Source of the DNA: Variovorax sp. PBL-E5
GTDB lineage: Bacteria > Pseudomonadota > Gammaproteobacteria > Burkholderiales > Burkholderiaceae_C
Length of the DNA stretch: 64,000 nt
Assembly: GCF_901827185.1 (NCBI RefSeq)
Contig: NZ_LR594671.1
Span: 4,428,001 to 4,492,000 of the forward strand
Direction of reading: 5' to 3'
A program made the position numbers and the translations under genes. Positions 29,115-36,786 of the stretch are shown here, in pieces; position 1 is the stretch's first letter; each line of letters starts with the position of its first letter. The notes below the pieces were generated by a model. It did not search any database, was not told the origin of the DNA, and was given only the letters and a program-made list of their open reading frames with translations.

Positions 29115-29941
29115 CCATAGGCAACGAGGCGCCCTTGCTCGAAGCTCGCGAGGTGAGCCGGCTGTTCCCGGTGCGTGCGAGCGGCGGGCTGTTCCGCGCG
29201 CGGCAGATGCAGCGCGCGGTCGATCGCGTGTCGGTGTCGATTCGGCCCGGCGAGGTGCTGGCGCTGGTCGGCGAAAGCGGCAGCGGCAAGACCACGCTCG
29301 GGCGCATGCTGCTCGGCCTCACGGCGCCGAGCGAAGGCGCGATCCTCTACAAGGGACAGGACATCGCCGCGCGCTCGGGCGCGGCCGCACGCGATTTCCG
29401 GCGCGCGGTGCAGGTGGTGTTCCAGGACACGGGCGGCTCGCTGAATCCGCGTCGCAGCATCGGCCAGAGCGTCGCGCTGCCGCTGGTGCATCACCGTGGC
29501 CTCGACGCGCGTGCGGCCGCGATCGAAGTCGATGCGCTGCTCGAACAGGTGGGCCTGCCCGCCGCGCATTTCCGCCATCGCCTGCCGCACGAGCTGTCGG
29601 GCGGCCAGCGGCAGCGCGTCGGCATCGCGCGTGCGATGGCCTCGAACCCGGCCGTGATCATTGCCGACGAGCCGGTGTCCGCGCTCGATGTTTCGGTGCG
29701 CGCGCAGATCCTCAAGCTGATGGCCGAGTTGCAGCGGCAGAAGAACCTGGCCTACCTCTTCATCACGCACGACCTCGGCGTGGTGCGCGCGATGGCGGAC
29801 CGCGTGATGGTGATGCACCAGGGCCGCGTGGTCGAGAGCGGCGATGCCGACGCGGTGCTCGATGCGCCGCAGCACGACTACACGCGCCGGCTGCTGGCGG
29901 CCACGCCGGTGCCCGATCCGTCGCGCCAGCTGCAGGATTGA
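29111..29941 (+). CDS. ABC transporter ATP-binding protein, OppF/DppF type (second transporter)
   Basis: A 276-residue ATPase. Walker A GESGSGKT, Q-loop FQDTGGSLNP, signature LSGGQRQR, Walker B IIADEPVSALD and H-loop ITHDLGV are intact. The N-terminal REVSRLFPVRASGGLFRARQ is the usual OppF leader. The ATG overlaps the stop of the OppD-type gene. The phosphoribosyltransferase begins nine bases after its stop, so it is very probably in the same transcript. Confidence 0.93.
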   Translation: MTIGNEAPLLEAREVSRLFPVRASGGLFRARQMQRAVDRVSVSIRPGEVLALVGESGSGKTTLGRMLLGLTAPSEGAILYKGQDIAARSGAAARDFRRAVQVVFQDTGGSLNPRRSIGQSVALPLVHHRGLDARAAAIEVDALLEQVGLPAAHFRHRLPHELSGGQRQRVGIARAMASNPAVIIADEPVSALDVSVRAQILKLMAELQRQKNLAYLFITHDLGVVRAMADRVMVMHQGRVVESGDADAVLDAPQHDYTRRLLAATPVPDPSRQLQD

Positions 29942-29950
29942 GGTCGCACG

Positions 29951-30691
29951 ATGACGCGCCATTTCACCGAAGCGACCACCGGCTACTGGCAGCGCATCGC
30001 CGAGGCCGACGAGCTCGCACAGCCGGGGCCGCCGTGGCGCTTCGGCTACCCGGCACGCCTGCCCGATGGCCGCATGCTGATGCTGCCGATACGGCAGCTG
30101 GCGAACGAACCCCGGCATGCGGTGGCCTCGCTGCTGGTCAACCATGCGGCGCTCGACGTGGTCGACACGCTGGGCACGCTGCTGGCACACCGGCTCGCGC
30201 CGCTGTCTCCCGAGCTGGTGATCGGACTGCCGACCCTGGGCCTCGCGCTCGCGCCGCTGGTCGCCCGCGCGCTGGGCCACGCGCGCTATCTGCCGCTCGG
30301 CTACTCGCGCAAGTTCTGGTACGACGATGCGCTCTCGGCGCCGGTGCATTCGATCACCTCGCCGGTGCCGGGCAAGCGCATCTACCTCGATCCGAACCTG
30401 CGGCCGCTGATCGAGGGCCGGCGCCTCGTGCTGGTGGACGATGCGGTCAGCACCGGCACCACGCTGCGGGCCGCGTGGGAACTGATCGAATCGCTGGGCG
30501 GCGAGGTCGTCGCCTGTGGCGTGGCGATGCTTCAGGGCACGCAATGGGCCAACAAGCTCGGCACCGAACGCGCCGCGCGCGTGGTGGGCGTGTTCGAGAG
30601 CCCGCTGCTTCAGGCGGTGCCCGAGGGGTGGGTGCTGCGCGACGAGGCACTCCCAATGCTGCCGGCCTGCAGCCCGAACAGCTTGCCGTAG
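29951..30691 (+). CDS. phosphoribosyltransferase domain protein
   Basis: A type I PRTase-fold protein of 246 residues with the PRPP-binding loop VLVDDAVSTGTTL (160-172) and hydrophobic strands VIGLPTLGLALAPLVARAL upstream. The 80-residue N-terminal part (WRFGYPARLPDGRMLMLPIR) is unlike the common Hpt, Apt or Gpt enzymes. A role in purine base salvage is suggested by the nucleoside hydrolase and deaminase nearby. It is the last gene of the second transporter operon. The 3' end overlaps the convergent GntR gene by 82 bases. Confidence 0.85.
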   Translation: MTRHFTEATTGYWQRIAEADELAQPGPPWRFGYPARLPDGRMLMLPIRQLANEPRHAVASLLVNHAALDVVDTLGTLLAHRLAPLSPELVIGLPTLGLALAPLVARALGHARYLPLGYSRKFWYDDALSAPVHSITSPVPGKRIYLDPNLRPLIEGRRLVLVDDAVSTGTTLRAAWELIESLGGEVVACGVAMLQGTQWANKLGTERAARVVGVFESPLLQAVPEGWVLRDEALPMLPACSPNSLP

Positions 30692-31365
30692 CGCAGCCCG
30701 ATGTAGGCATGCTCGCGCATCAGCATCTCGACGCGCGCGGACTCGCGCTGCTCCAGCGCCTCGAAGACCAGCTGGTGCTGCAGCTGGGCAAAGCGCAGCT
30801 TCTCGTACTCGCGGTCCAGTGACGCCGGGTCGATGATGATCGAATCGGCCGACGCGAAAGGCAGATGGTTGTTGCGCGCGATCGCGTCGGCGATGACCGA
30901 GCTCTCGATCGATTCGACGATCGCGCGGTGGAAGCGGTTGTTGAGCCGGCTCCAGGCGCCCACGTCCTCCTGCGTCAGATGGCCCTTGGCGAGCAGCCGG
31001 CCGCCCTCGTCGACACAGCCCTGCAATGTCTGGCGCACCGCGTCGGGCATGCCGCGCTCGGCAAGACGCCGTGCCGCCAGGCCTTCGAGCACGCCACGCA
31101 CTTCGAGCGCGCATTGCACGTCATGGTCCGAGAACTCGCGCACGACGAAGCCCCGCTTGCCCGCCGGCTGCAGCAGGCCTTCCTGCTCCAGCGTGCGGAA
31201 GGCGATGCGCACCGGCGTGCGCGAGACGCCCAAGGCCTCGGCGACCGCGATTTCCGCCACGCGCGAGCCGGCCGCGTAATGCCCTTCGATGATCAGCTTG
31301 CGCAGCGTCGCGACCACGCTGCCGCTGTCTTCGGCGCGCGGGCTTGAATCCTGTTTTTGACTCAT
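30610..31365 (-). CDS. GntR family regulator, FCD (FadR/VanR) subfamily
   Basis: A 251-residue repressor-type protein starting MSQKQDSSPRAEDSG. The winged HTH is at about 20-80 (RVAEIAVAEALGVSRTPVR) and a helical FCD ligand domain follows, with metal-ligand candidates in WSRLNNRFHRAIV and the later His residues. It is divergent from the Rieske oxygenase gene (85 bases). A palindrome lies right next to its start codon and another near the Rieske gene, so it probably represses both itself and the oxygenase and is released by the oxygenase substrate. Confidence 0.92.
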   Translation of the reverse strand: MSQKQDSSPRAEDSGSVVATLRKLIIEGHYAAGSRVAEIAVAEALGVSRTPVRIAFRTLEQEGLLQPAGKRGFVVREFSDHDVQCALEVRGVLEGLAARRLAERGMPDAVRQTLQGCVDEGGRLLAKGHLTQEDVGAWSRLNNRFHRAIVESIESSVIADAIARNNHLPFASADSIIIDPASLDREYEKLRFAQLQHQLVFEALEQRESARVEMLMREHAYIGLRYGKLFGLQAGSIGSASSRSTHPSGTA

Positions 31366-31377
31366 ATGGGATCCATT
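31366..31377. promoter_or_regulatory. candidate GntR operator, site 1
   Basis: ATGGGATCCATT, an imperfect palindrome immediately upstream of the GntR ATG. It fits the pattern ATnGGATCCAnT shared with site 2. Position would block the GntR ribosome binding or promoter region and give autoregulation. Confidence 0.55.
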
Positions 31378-31417
31378 CAGTCGAATTTTTTCGGTTGAAA
31401 TCTTATTTTCCTTCATA

Positions 31418-31429
31418 ATTGGATCCAGT
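31418..31429. promoter_or_regulatory. candidate GntR operator, site 2
   Basis: ATTGGATCCAGT, a palindrome centred 52 bases from site 1 (about five helical turns, so on the same face of the DNA) and 22 bases upstream of the Rieske gene start. The surrounding 60 bases are AT-rich for this genome, as expected for two divergent promoters. Confidence 0.6.
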
Positions 31430-31450
31430 AATTGCGATGACGGAGAAAAC

Positions 31451-32509
31451 ATGTTCCTCAAGAATGCCTGGTACGTGGCCTGCACGCCCAACGAGATCGA
31501 CGACCGGCCGCTCGGCCGCAAGATCTGCAACGAGCAGATCGTGTTCTACCGCGGCCCCGACGGCGCGGTCGCCGCGCTGGAGGATTTCTGCCCGCACCGC
31601 GGCGCGCCGCTGTCGCTCGGCCAGGTGGTCGAGGGCAAGCTGGTCTGCGGCTACCACGGCCTGGAGATGGGCTGCGACGGCAAGACGGTCGCGATGCCCG
31701 GTCAGCGCGTGCGCGGCTTCCCGGCGATCCGGACCTACCCGGTGGTCGAACGCCATGGCTTCATCTGGGTCTGGCCGGGCGACGCGGCGCAAGCCGATGC
31801 CGACAAGATCCACCACCTCGCATGGGCCGAGAATCCCGAGTGGGCGCACGGCGGCGGCATGTTCCACATCGCCTGCGACTACCGGCTGATGATCGACAAC
31901 CTGATGGACCTCACGCACGAGACCTACGTGCACGCGAGCAGCATCGGCCAGAAGGAAATCGACGAGGCGCCACCGGCCACGAAGGCCGAGGGCGACGAGG
32001 TCATCACCAGCCGTTTCATGGAGAACATCATGGCGCCGCCGTTCTGGAAGATGGCGCTGCGCGGCAACCACCTGCCCGACGACCAGCCGGTCGACCGCTG
32101 GCAGATCTGCCGCTTCACGCCGCCCAGCCACGTGATGATCGAGGTCGGCGTGGCGCTGGCCGGCAAGGGCGGCTACGAGGCCGAGCCGCAGTACAAGGCC
32201 TCGAGCATCGTGGTCGACTTCATCACGCCCGAAACCGACACCTCGATCTGGTATTTCTGGGGCATGGCGCGCAACTTCAATCCGAAGGACAAGGCGCTCA
32301 CGGCCAGCATCCGCGAAGGCCAGGGCAAGATCTTCAGCGAAGACCTGGAGATGCTGGAGCGCCAGCAGAAGAACCTGCTGGCCTGGCCCGGGCGCAACGT
32401 GCTCAAGCTCAACATCGATGCCGGCGGCGTGCAGTCGCGGCGCGTGCTCGACCGCATCATCGCGGCCGAGCAGGGGCCGGCCGCGGAGGCATCGCCAGCG
32501 GCCGCCTGA
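31451..32509 (+). CDS. Rieske non-heme iron oxygenase, alpha subunit (VanA-like)
   Basis: A 352-residue oxygenase. The Rieske 2Fe-2S ligands are CPHRGAPLS (Cys47, His49) and CGYHG (Cys66, His69). The mononuclear iron site is in DNLMDLTHETYVH (Asp153, His156, His161). It is close in layout to vanillate O-demethylase VanA and other O- or N-demethylases. No ferredoxin reductase (VanB) gene is adjacent, so the electron donor is encoded elsewhere. GGAG precedes the ATG. The divergent GntR/FCD gene is the likely regulator. Substrate not known; aromatic or heteroaromatic methyl compounds are typical. Confidence 0.92.
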   Translation: MFLKNAWYVACTPNEIDDRPLGRKICNEQIVFYRGPDGAVAALEDFCPHRGAPLSLGQVVEGKLVCGYHGLEMGCDGKTVAMPGQRVRGFPAIRTYPVVERHGFIWVWPGDAAQADADKIHHLAWAENPEWAHGGGMFHIACDYRLMIDNLMDLTHETYVHASSIGQKEIDEAPPATKAEGDEVITSRFMENIMAPPFWKMALRGNHLPDDQPVDRWQICRFTPPSHVMIEVGVALAGKGGYEAEPQYKASSIVVDFITPETDTSIWYFWGMARNFNPKDKALTASIREGQGKIFSEDLEMLERQQKNLLAWPGRNVLKLNIDAGGVQSRRVLDRIIAAEQGPAAEASPAAA

Positions 32510-32576
32510 GCGCGCGGCGGCCGTCGCGTCAGCTTGCTGCCCTATAGTCGCGGCTCTCACAGGGAGCCGCGCATCC

Positions 32577-33182
32577 ATGGACATCGACCCGAAAGACATC
32601 ATCGAGAGCGCCAAGGCCGCCAATGAAATCCAGGCCGCACGCAAGGCCCGGCTGAACGCGCTGGTCGCGATCACGGTCGCCGTGCTGGCGACTTTCATGG
32701 GCATCTGCAAGGTCAAGGACGACAACATCGTCCAGGGCATGCAGCAGGCCCAGGCGGACAAGATCGATCACTGGGCCTACTACCAGGCACGAACGATCCG
32801 TCAGGACATCGCGGAGGCGACCGCGGTGCAGCTCGAAGTGGCGCAGCCGCCGTCGACCGCGGCCTCGGGCGCCCGCAATGCCGCCGTCGCCAGATACCGC
32901 GCGATCGCGGCCGACCAGCGCGACAAGCGCGAGCAACTGCGCGCCGCGGCCGAGCAGGACCAGAAGAACTACGACGCCCTGAACTACCGCGACGACCAGT
33001 TCGACCTGTCCGACGCACTGCTCGCCATTGCGATCGCGATGCTGGCCGTCACAGCGCTGACCGGGCTCTGGCCGCTGTACTGGGCCGCGCTCGTGCCGAC
33101 GGCGTTCGGCGTGCTGATGGGCGTTGCCGGCCTGGCCGGATTGCCGATCCATCCGGATGCGCTGGTGAAGCTGCTGTCCTAG
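32577..33182 (+). CDS. DUF4337-type membrane protein
   Basis: A 201-residue protein with a TM helix near 28-45 (LVAITVAVLATFMGI), a long charged helical segment (about 55-130) and two or three C-terminal TM helices (DALLAIAIAMLAVTAL and WAALVPTAFGVLMG). This layout and the start MDIDPKDIIESA fit the DUF4337 family, whose function is unknown. It starts 67 bases after the Rieske gene but has an AGGGAG site and may have its own promoter. The stop overlaps the convergent PhyH gene by four bases. Confidence 0.75.
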   Translation: MDIDPKDIIESAKAANEIQAARKARLNALVAITVAVLATFMGICKVKDDNIVQGMQQAQADKIDHWAYYQARTIRQDIAEATAVQLEVAQPPSTAASGARNAAVARYRAIAADQRDKREQLRAAAEQDQKNYDALNYRDDQFDLSDALLAIAIAMLAVTALTGLWPLYWAALVPTAFGVLMGVAGLAGLPIHPDALVKLLS

Positions 33183-34012
33183 CGAACACCGGTCGCGCCG
33201 GCATCCGCCGCGCGGCGATGGCCGACTTCGAAATCGTTGCGCCCGCTGCGGTCCACGCCCCTGAGCAGCCACAGCGGTCTCTCGGCGAAGTTCACCGCCA
33301 CGCCGGTCTTGCCGTCGGCCGGCCGCAGGCTGCGCTCGAAGACCGAGGTCGATGGCATGTAGCGCAGCGCGACACCGGTGCGGCGCTTGCGCGAGCCGTT
33401 GGCCCTGGCGCCATGGATCATGTAGACGTCATGCAGCGACATCTGGCCCGGCTGCAGTTCGAGGTCGACCGCTTCGGCCTCGTCGAAGCTGCCGGCCGCC
33501 ATGCGCTGGTTCAGCGTCAGGTCGTCGCGGTCTTCGTGCAGATGCGGGTGCAGCGCGTGGTCGCGGTGAGAGCGCGGGATCACGCGCAGGCAGCCGTTCT
33601 CGGCCACCGATTCTTCCAGTGCGACCCACACGGTGCAGTTGGCCAGCGGACGGATCGGCCAGTAGTGGCCGTCCTGGTGCCACGGCGTTTCATAGCCCTC
33701 GGCGGGCGGCTTGCAGAACACGTGGCAGCCCCAGAGGATCACGTCGTCGCCGATCACGCCGGACACCAGCTCGACGATCTCCGGGTCCTTCGCGAGTTCG
33801 AGGAAGTCGCTGCGGCCGCGCACGCCTTCGCCGTTGTCGCCTTCGATGTGCGCCGAGACCAGCTTCTCGGGCCGCACGCCGGGGTTGTCGCGGATCAGCG
33901 CGTCGAGCGCATCGCGCATCGCCGCGACGCGCGCGGGCGGCAGCCGGAACTGCGGAATCACCCAGCCTTCGGACTGGTAGTGCTCGATCTCCTGCGTGGA
34001 CAGCCGTGCCAT
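33179..34012 (-). CDS. phytanoyl-CoA dioxygenase (PhyH) family protein
   Basis: An Fe(II)/2-oxoglutarate-type oxygenase of 277 residues. The iron triad is visible as HQD (His112, Asp114) and a distal His at 194 or 200 (LHDVYMIHGARANGS); a basic residue after it (Arg203) suits 2-oxoglutarate binding. Bacterial PhyH proteins act on many small molecules, not only phytanoyl-CoA. It is the last gene of a minus-strand set with adenosine deaminase-like, nucleoside hydrolase and phosphatase genes (11 bases after the deaminase), so a modified nucleoside or related compound is a reasonable guess. Confidence 0.88.
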   Translation of the reverse strand: MARLSTQEIEHYQSEGWVIPQFRLPPARVAAMRDALDALIRDNPGVRPEKLVSAHIEGDNGEGVRGRSDFLELAKDPEIVELVSGVIGDDVILWGCHVFCKPPAEGYETPWHQDGHYWPIRPLANCTVWVALEESVAENGCLRVIPRSHRDHALHPHLHEDRDDLTLNQRMAAGSFDEAEAVDLELQPGQMSLHDVYMIHGARANGSRKRRTGVALRYMPSTSVFERSLRPADGKTGVAVNFAERPLWLLRGVDRSGRNDFEVGHRRAADAGATGVR

Positions 34013-34023
34013 GGATGCACCTC

Positions 34024-35088
34024 TCAAATGCAAGCCTTGCCGTCGAGGCCACCCCGCGCCAGCGCATCGAAGGCCTGCGTGAATTCGCCGCGCCACTGCT
34101 TGCGCGTGCCGTCGTCGATCCATGCCGAATCGAGCCCGTTCAGCATGAAGCCGCGCAGGTCGGCGATCGAGAAGCCGAAATCGTCGACCATCTTCTGCCA
34201 CGCCTGCGTCGGCGTCACGAGGTGCAGCGTCGGGTCGTCGGTGTTGGGATGGATGCGCAGACCCAGGCCCGGCATCCTGCGGATCGGATGGTCGAGCGCC
34301 CAGCGCTCGCGCGGCAGGGTGCGCAGATAGTAGGAGTTGGTCGGCACCACGGTGAACACGATGCCGCGCTCGGCGCATTCGCGTGCGTACTCGGGCGCAT
34401 CGACGATCGTGTAGCCGTGGTCGATGCGGTCGACCTGCAGCAACTCGACGGCAGTCTTCACGTTGGTCCATGGCATGCCGAACTCGCCGGCATGCGCCGT
34501 GGTCTTCAGGCCGGCACGGCGCGCGGCCGTGTAGGCATCGACGAAGTGTTCGGGCGGATGATCGATCTCGCTGTAGTCGATGCCGATGCCGACCACCTCC
34601 TCGCGCCGATGGGCCGCGACCCACTGCACCATCTCCAGCGCGGCCTCGGGCGAAGCCTCGCGGTCGATGGCAGGCACGAGGCGGCCGACGATGCCATGGT
34701 CGGTTTGCGCATCGTGGATGGCGCGCACGATCGCGTCCTGCGCGCTCGCGTAGGGGATGCCGGATTGCCGTGCGGTGCCGGTCGGATTCCAGAAGAACTC
34801 GGCATAGCGCACCCGGTGCGCAGCCGCATCCTGCAGGTATTCGTAGCTGATGCGATGCAGGTCGTCCGGCGTCTTGAGCAGGTGCGCGTCGAGCGCGCGC
34901 AGCGCCTTGAGCACGCCGATCGGCTTCTCGCCGCGGATGTAGAAGGCGTCGATCTCTTCATCGCTCAGTGACGCCTTGGCACGGTGCGCGAGCGCCTTGA
35001 AGGTCGCATGGCGAACCGTGCCGAGCAGGTGGCAATGAAGCTCGACCTTGGGGATCGCGCGGCAGAAGTCTGAAAGTTGGAAGCTCAC
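34024..35088 (-). CDS. adenosine deaminase-like amidohydrolase
   Basis: A metal-dependent deaminase-fold enzyme of 354 residues. HCH (His18, His20), HAGE (199-202), DHGY (223-226) and NTDDP (282-286) correspond to the Zn ligands and catalytic residues of adenosine deaminase. The HCHLLGT segment differs from the usual HxHLDG(A/S). A GTG start at 35088 (VSFQLSDF) is used because no ATG precedes the conserved KVELHCH. It starts 20 bases after the nucleoside hydrolase stop. Substrate could be adenosine, a methylated adenosine or a related aminopurine. Confidence 0.88.
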   Translation of the reverse strand: MSFQLSDFCRAIPKVELHCHLLGTVRHATFKALAHRAKASLSDEEIDAFYIRGEKPIGVLKALRALDAHLLKTPDDLHRISYEYLQDAAAHRVRYAEFFWNPTGTARQSGIPYASAQDAIVRAIHDAQTDHGIVGRLVPAIDREASPEAALEMVQWVAAHRREEVVGIGIDYSEIDHPPEHFVDAYTAARRAGLKTTAHAGEFGMPWTNVKTAVELLQVDRIDHGYTIVDAPEYARECAERGIVFTVVPTNSYYLRTLPRERWALDHPIRRMPGLGLRIHPNTDDPTLHLVTPTQAWQKMVDDFGFSIADLRGFMLNGLDSAWIDDGTRKQWRGEFTQAFDALARGGLDGKACI

Positions 35089-35108
35089 GCAGCGATCGTA
35101 CGCGCGCT

Positions 35109-36047
35109 TCAGGCCGCGCGCGCGGCCTGCGCCAGGGCGTCCAGCACGACGCGGCGCAGCAGGGCCTCGTCGGCCACGCTGGCGACCTGGGCATTGGCCG
35201 CCGCGCGGCGCGGCACGCGCCACTCCACCACCGTCATGCCGCGCGTGTGCTCGCCCTGGCATTCCGCCACCACGTGCGCGGGCCGCAAGCGCATGCAGCC
35301 GGGCGCGACCAGCGCGGCGGCGGCGCTCGGATCGTAGAGCGCCATCGGCAGGCTGCCGTCGGAACTGGCGATGCGCACGTAGCCGAGCAGCAGGTCGGCC
35401 AGCACCTCGGCCTTGTCGGTGCCGAGGGCGCGCAGCGCGTCGGCATCGGCGGCGTGCACGCGCACCTGGCGGCAGGCATCGAGGCCCACCATCTGCAGCG
35501 GCACACCGGCGTCGAGCACGGCGTTGATCGCCTCCGGATCGACGGCCGCGTTGAACTCGGCCGCCGCCGTGTGATTGCCCGGCCCCGCGCTGCCGCCCAT
35601 CCACATCAGCGGTGTGATCCGCGCTGCGAGCTCGGGGCGTTGCCGCAGCAGGGTCGCGATGTTGGTGAGCGGCCCGAGTGCCAGCAGCGCGACCGGTTCG
35701 CCCGCCGCGGCCAGGTAGCGGCCCAGCGCACCGACCGCATCGACGTCAGTCAAGGCGGCGCGCGCGGGCGGCAGGCTGCGGCCGGCGGAGCCCATGGCAT
35801 CGGCGCCGAGGATGTTCTGCGCCGTGACGAGTTCGCCGGCGAGCGGCCGTGCGCAGCCGGCATGGATCGGAAAGTCCCAGCCGAAGTACGCCGCCGAGCG
35901 CAAGGCGTTGTCGATCACGACCTCGAGCGGCGCATTGCCGGCGACCAGCGACAGGCCATCGATGCGCCAACCCGGCGTCTGCGCAACCGTCAGCACGGCC
36001 GCGAGATCGTCGAAGCCCATGTCGGTGTCGATCCAGACGCGCTTCAT
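35109..36047 (-). CDS. nucleoside hydrolase (inosine-uridine preferring type)
   Basis: Splits the N-glycosidic bond of ribonucleosides to ribose and base. The 312-residue protein begins MKRVWIDTDMGFDD, with the Ca-binding aspartate cluster DTDMGFDD at 7-14. Other family parts: LVAGNAPLEVVIDNA, ALGPLTNIATLL, MGGSAGPGNHTAAAEFNA and DPEA. It overlaps the upstream phosphatase gene by ATGA and precedes the deaminase, giving an apparent route from nucleoside to base. Base preference is not readable. Confidence 0.93.
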   Translation of the reverse strand: MKRVWIDTDMGFDDLAAVLTVAQTPGWRIDGLSLVAGNAPLEVVIDNALRSAAYFGWDFPIHAGCARPLAGELVTAQNILGADAMGSAGRSLPPARAALTDVDAVGALGRYLAAAGEPVALLALGPLTNIATLLRQRPELAARITPLMWMGGSAGPGNHTAAAEFNAAVDPEAINAVLDAGVPLQMVGLDACRQVRVHAADADALRALGTDKAEVLADLLLGYVRIASSDGSLPMALYDPSAAAALVAPGCMRLRPAHVVAECQGEHTRGMTVVEWRVPRRAAANAQVASVADEALLRRVVLDALAQAARAA

Positions 36048-36715
36048 TTCTTCAGATGGCGGCTCTGGTCGTAGGTGGGTTGCGGCGGCAGGTCGGCCAG
36101 GTGCCGCGTGTCGGCCCAGTCGACGATCTCGATCTGCTCGGGCTTGGCCGAGTCGGCGATGCGGATGCGATTGAAGCCGGCGTTGGGAATCTCGCTCTGG
36201 CGCGGCCCGTTCAGCCCCAGGCCGCGCGCGGTGCGCCAGACCATGTCGAGCACGCCGCCATGCGTCACCACCAGCACGTTCTGGCCGGCATGCGCCGTGG
36301 CGATGCGGCCCAGCGCGTCCATGATGCGCGCATGGAACTGGCGTGCCGATTCGCCCTCCGGCATCGCATGGTCCTCGCGGAACTGGAGCCAGTCTTCCCA
36401 GGCGCGCGGATGCAGGTTCTGGATCTCCTCGGCGCGCATGCCTTCGACGATGCCGAAGTGCTGCTCGCGCAGCGCCGCCTGGGTGACGATCGGCAGTTCG
36501 AGCAGGCGCGCGGCCGGCGCCGCAGTCTGCTGCGCGCGCATGAGGTCGCTGCTGATCAGTTGCTGCACCGCTTCGCCCGCGAGCCGAAGGCCGAGGCGGC
36601 GTGCCTGCTCGTGGCCGGCGTCGTTGAGGGGAACGTCGACATGGCCCTGGAAGCGCAGTTCACGGTTCCAGTCGGTCTCGCCGTGACGGATCAGGATGAG
36701 TTCGGTGGTGGGCAT
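36044..36715 (-). CDS. histidine phosphatase family protein
   Basis: A 223-residue member of the phosphoglycerate mutase-like superfamily. The catalytic motif is LIRHGETDWN (His11), followed by SSDLMRAQQTA, EQHFGIVEGM and THGGVLDMVW with the second His. Such proteins dephosphorylate small metabolites (alpha-ribazole phosphate, sugar or nucleotide phosphates). First gene of the nucleoside hydrolase / deaminase / PhyH operon, so the substrate could be a nucleoside monophosphate; that is inference. Confidence 0.92.
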   Translation of the reverse strand: MPTTELILIRHGETDWNRELRFQGHVDVPLNDAGHEQARRLGLRLAGEAVQQLISSDLMRAQQTAAPAARLLELPIVTQAALREQHFGIVEGMRAEEIQNLHPRAWEDWLQFREDHAMPEGESARQFHARIMDALGRIATAHAGQNVLVVTHGGVLDMVWRTARGLGLNGPRQSEIPNAGFNRIRIADSAKPEQIEIVDWADTRHLADLPPQPTYDQSRHLKK

Positions 36716-36786
36716 AGGATGGTGTCTATTGTCCGCGCACCGGGTGACCTCGTGATGTCGGCGATCCGATCGCGGAGAATTCGTGC

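Noticed and set aside
31451..32509. Rieske oxygenase as a caffeine N-demethylase (NdmA/NdmB) because purine genes are near and the length is similar.
   Set aside because: The Rieske segment CPHRGAPLSLG and general wording are closer to VanA-type O-demethylases. The purine link stays only a hypothesis for the cluster.
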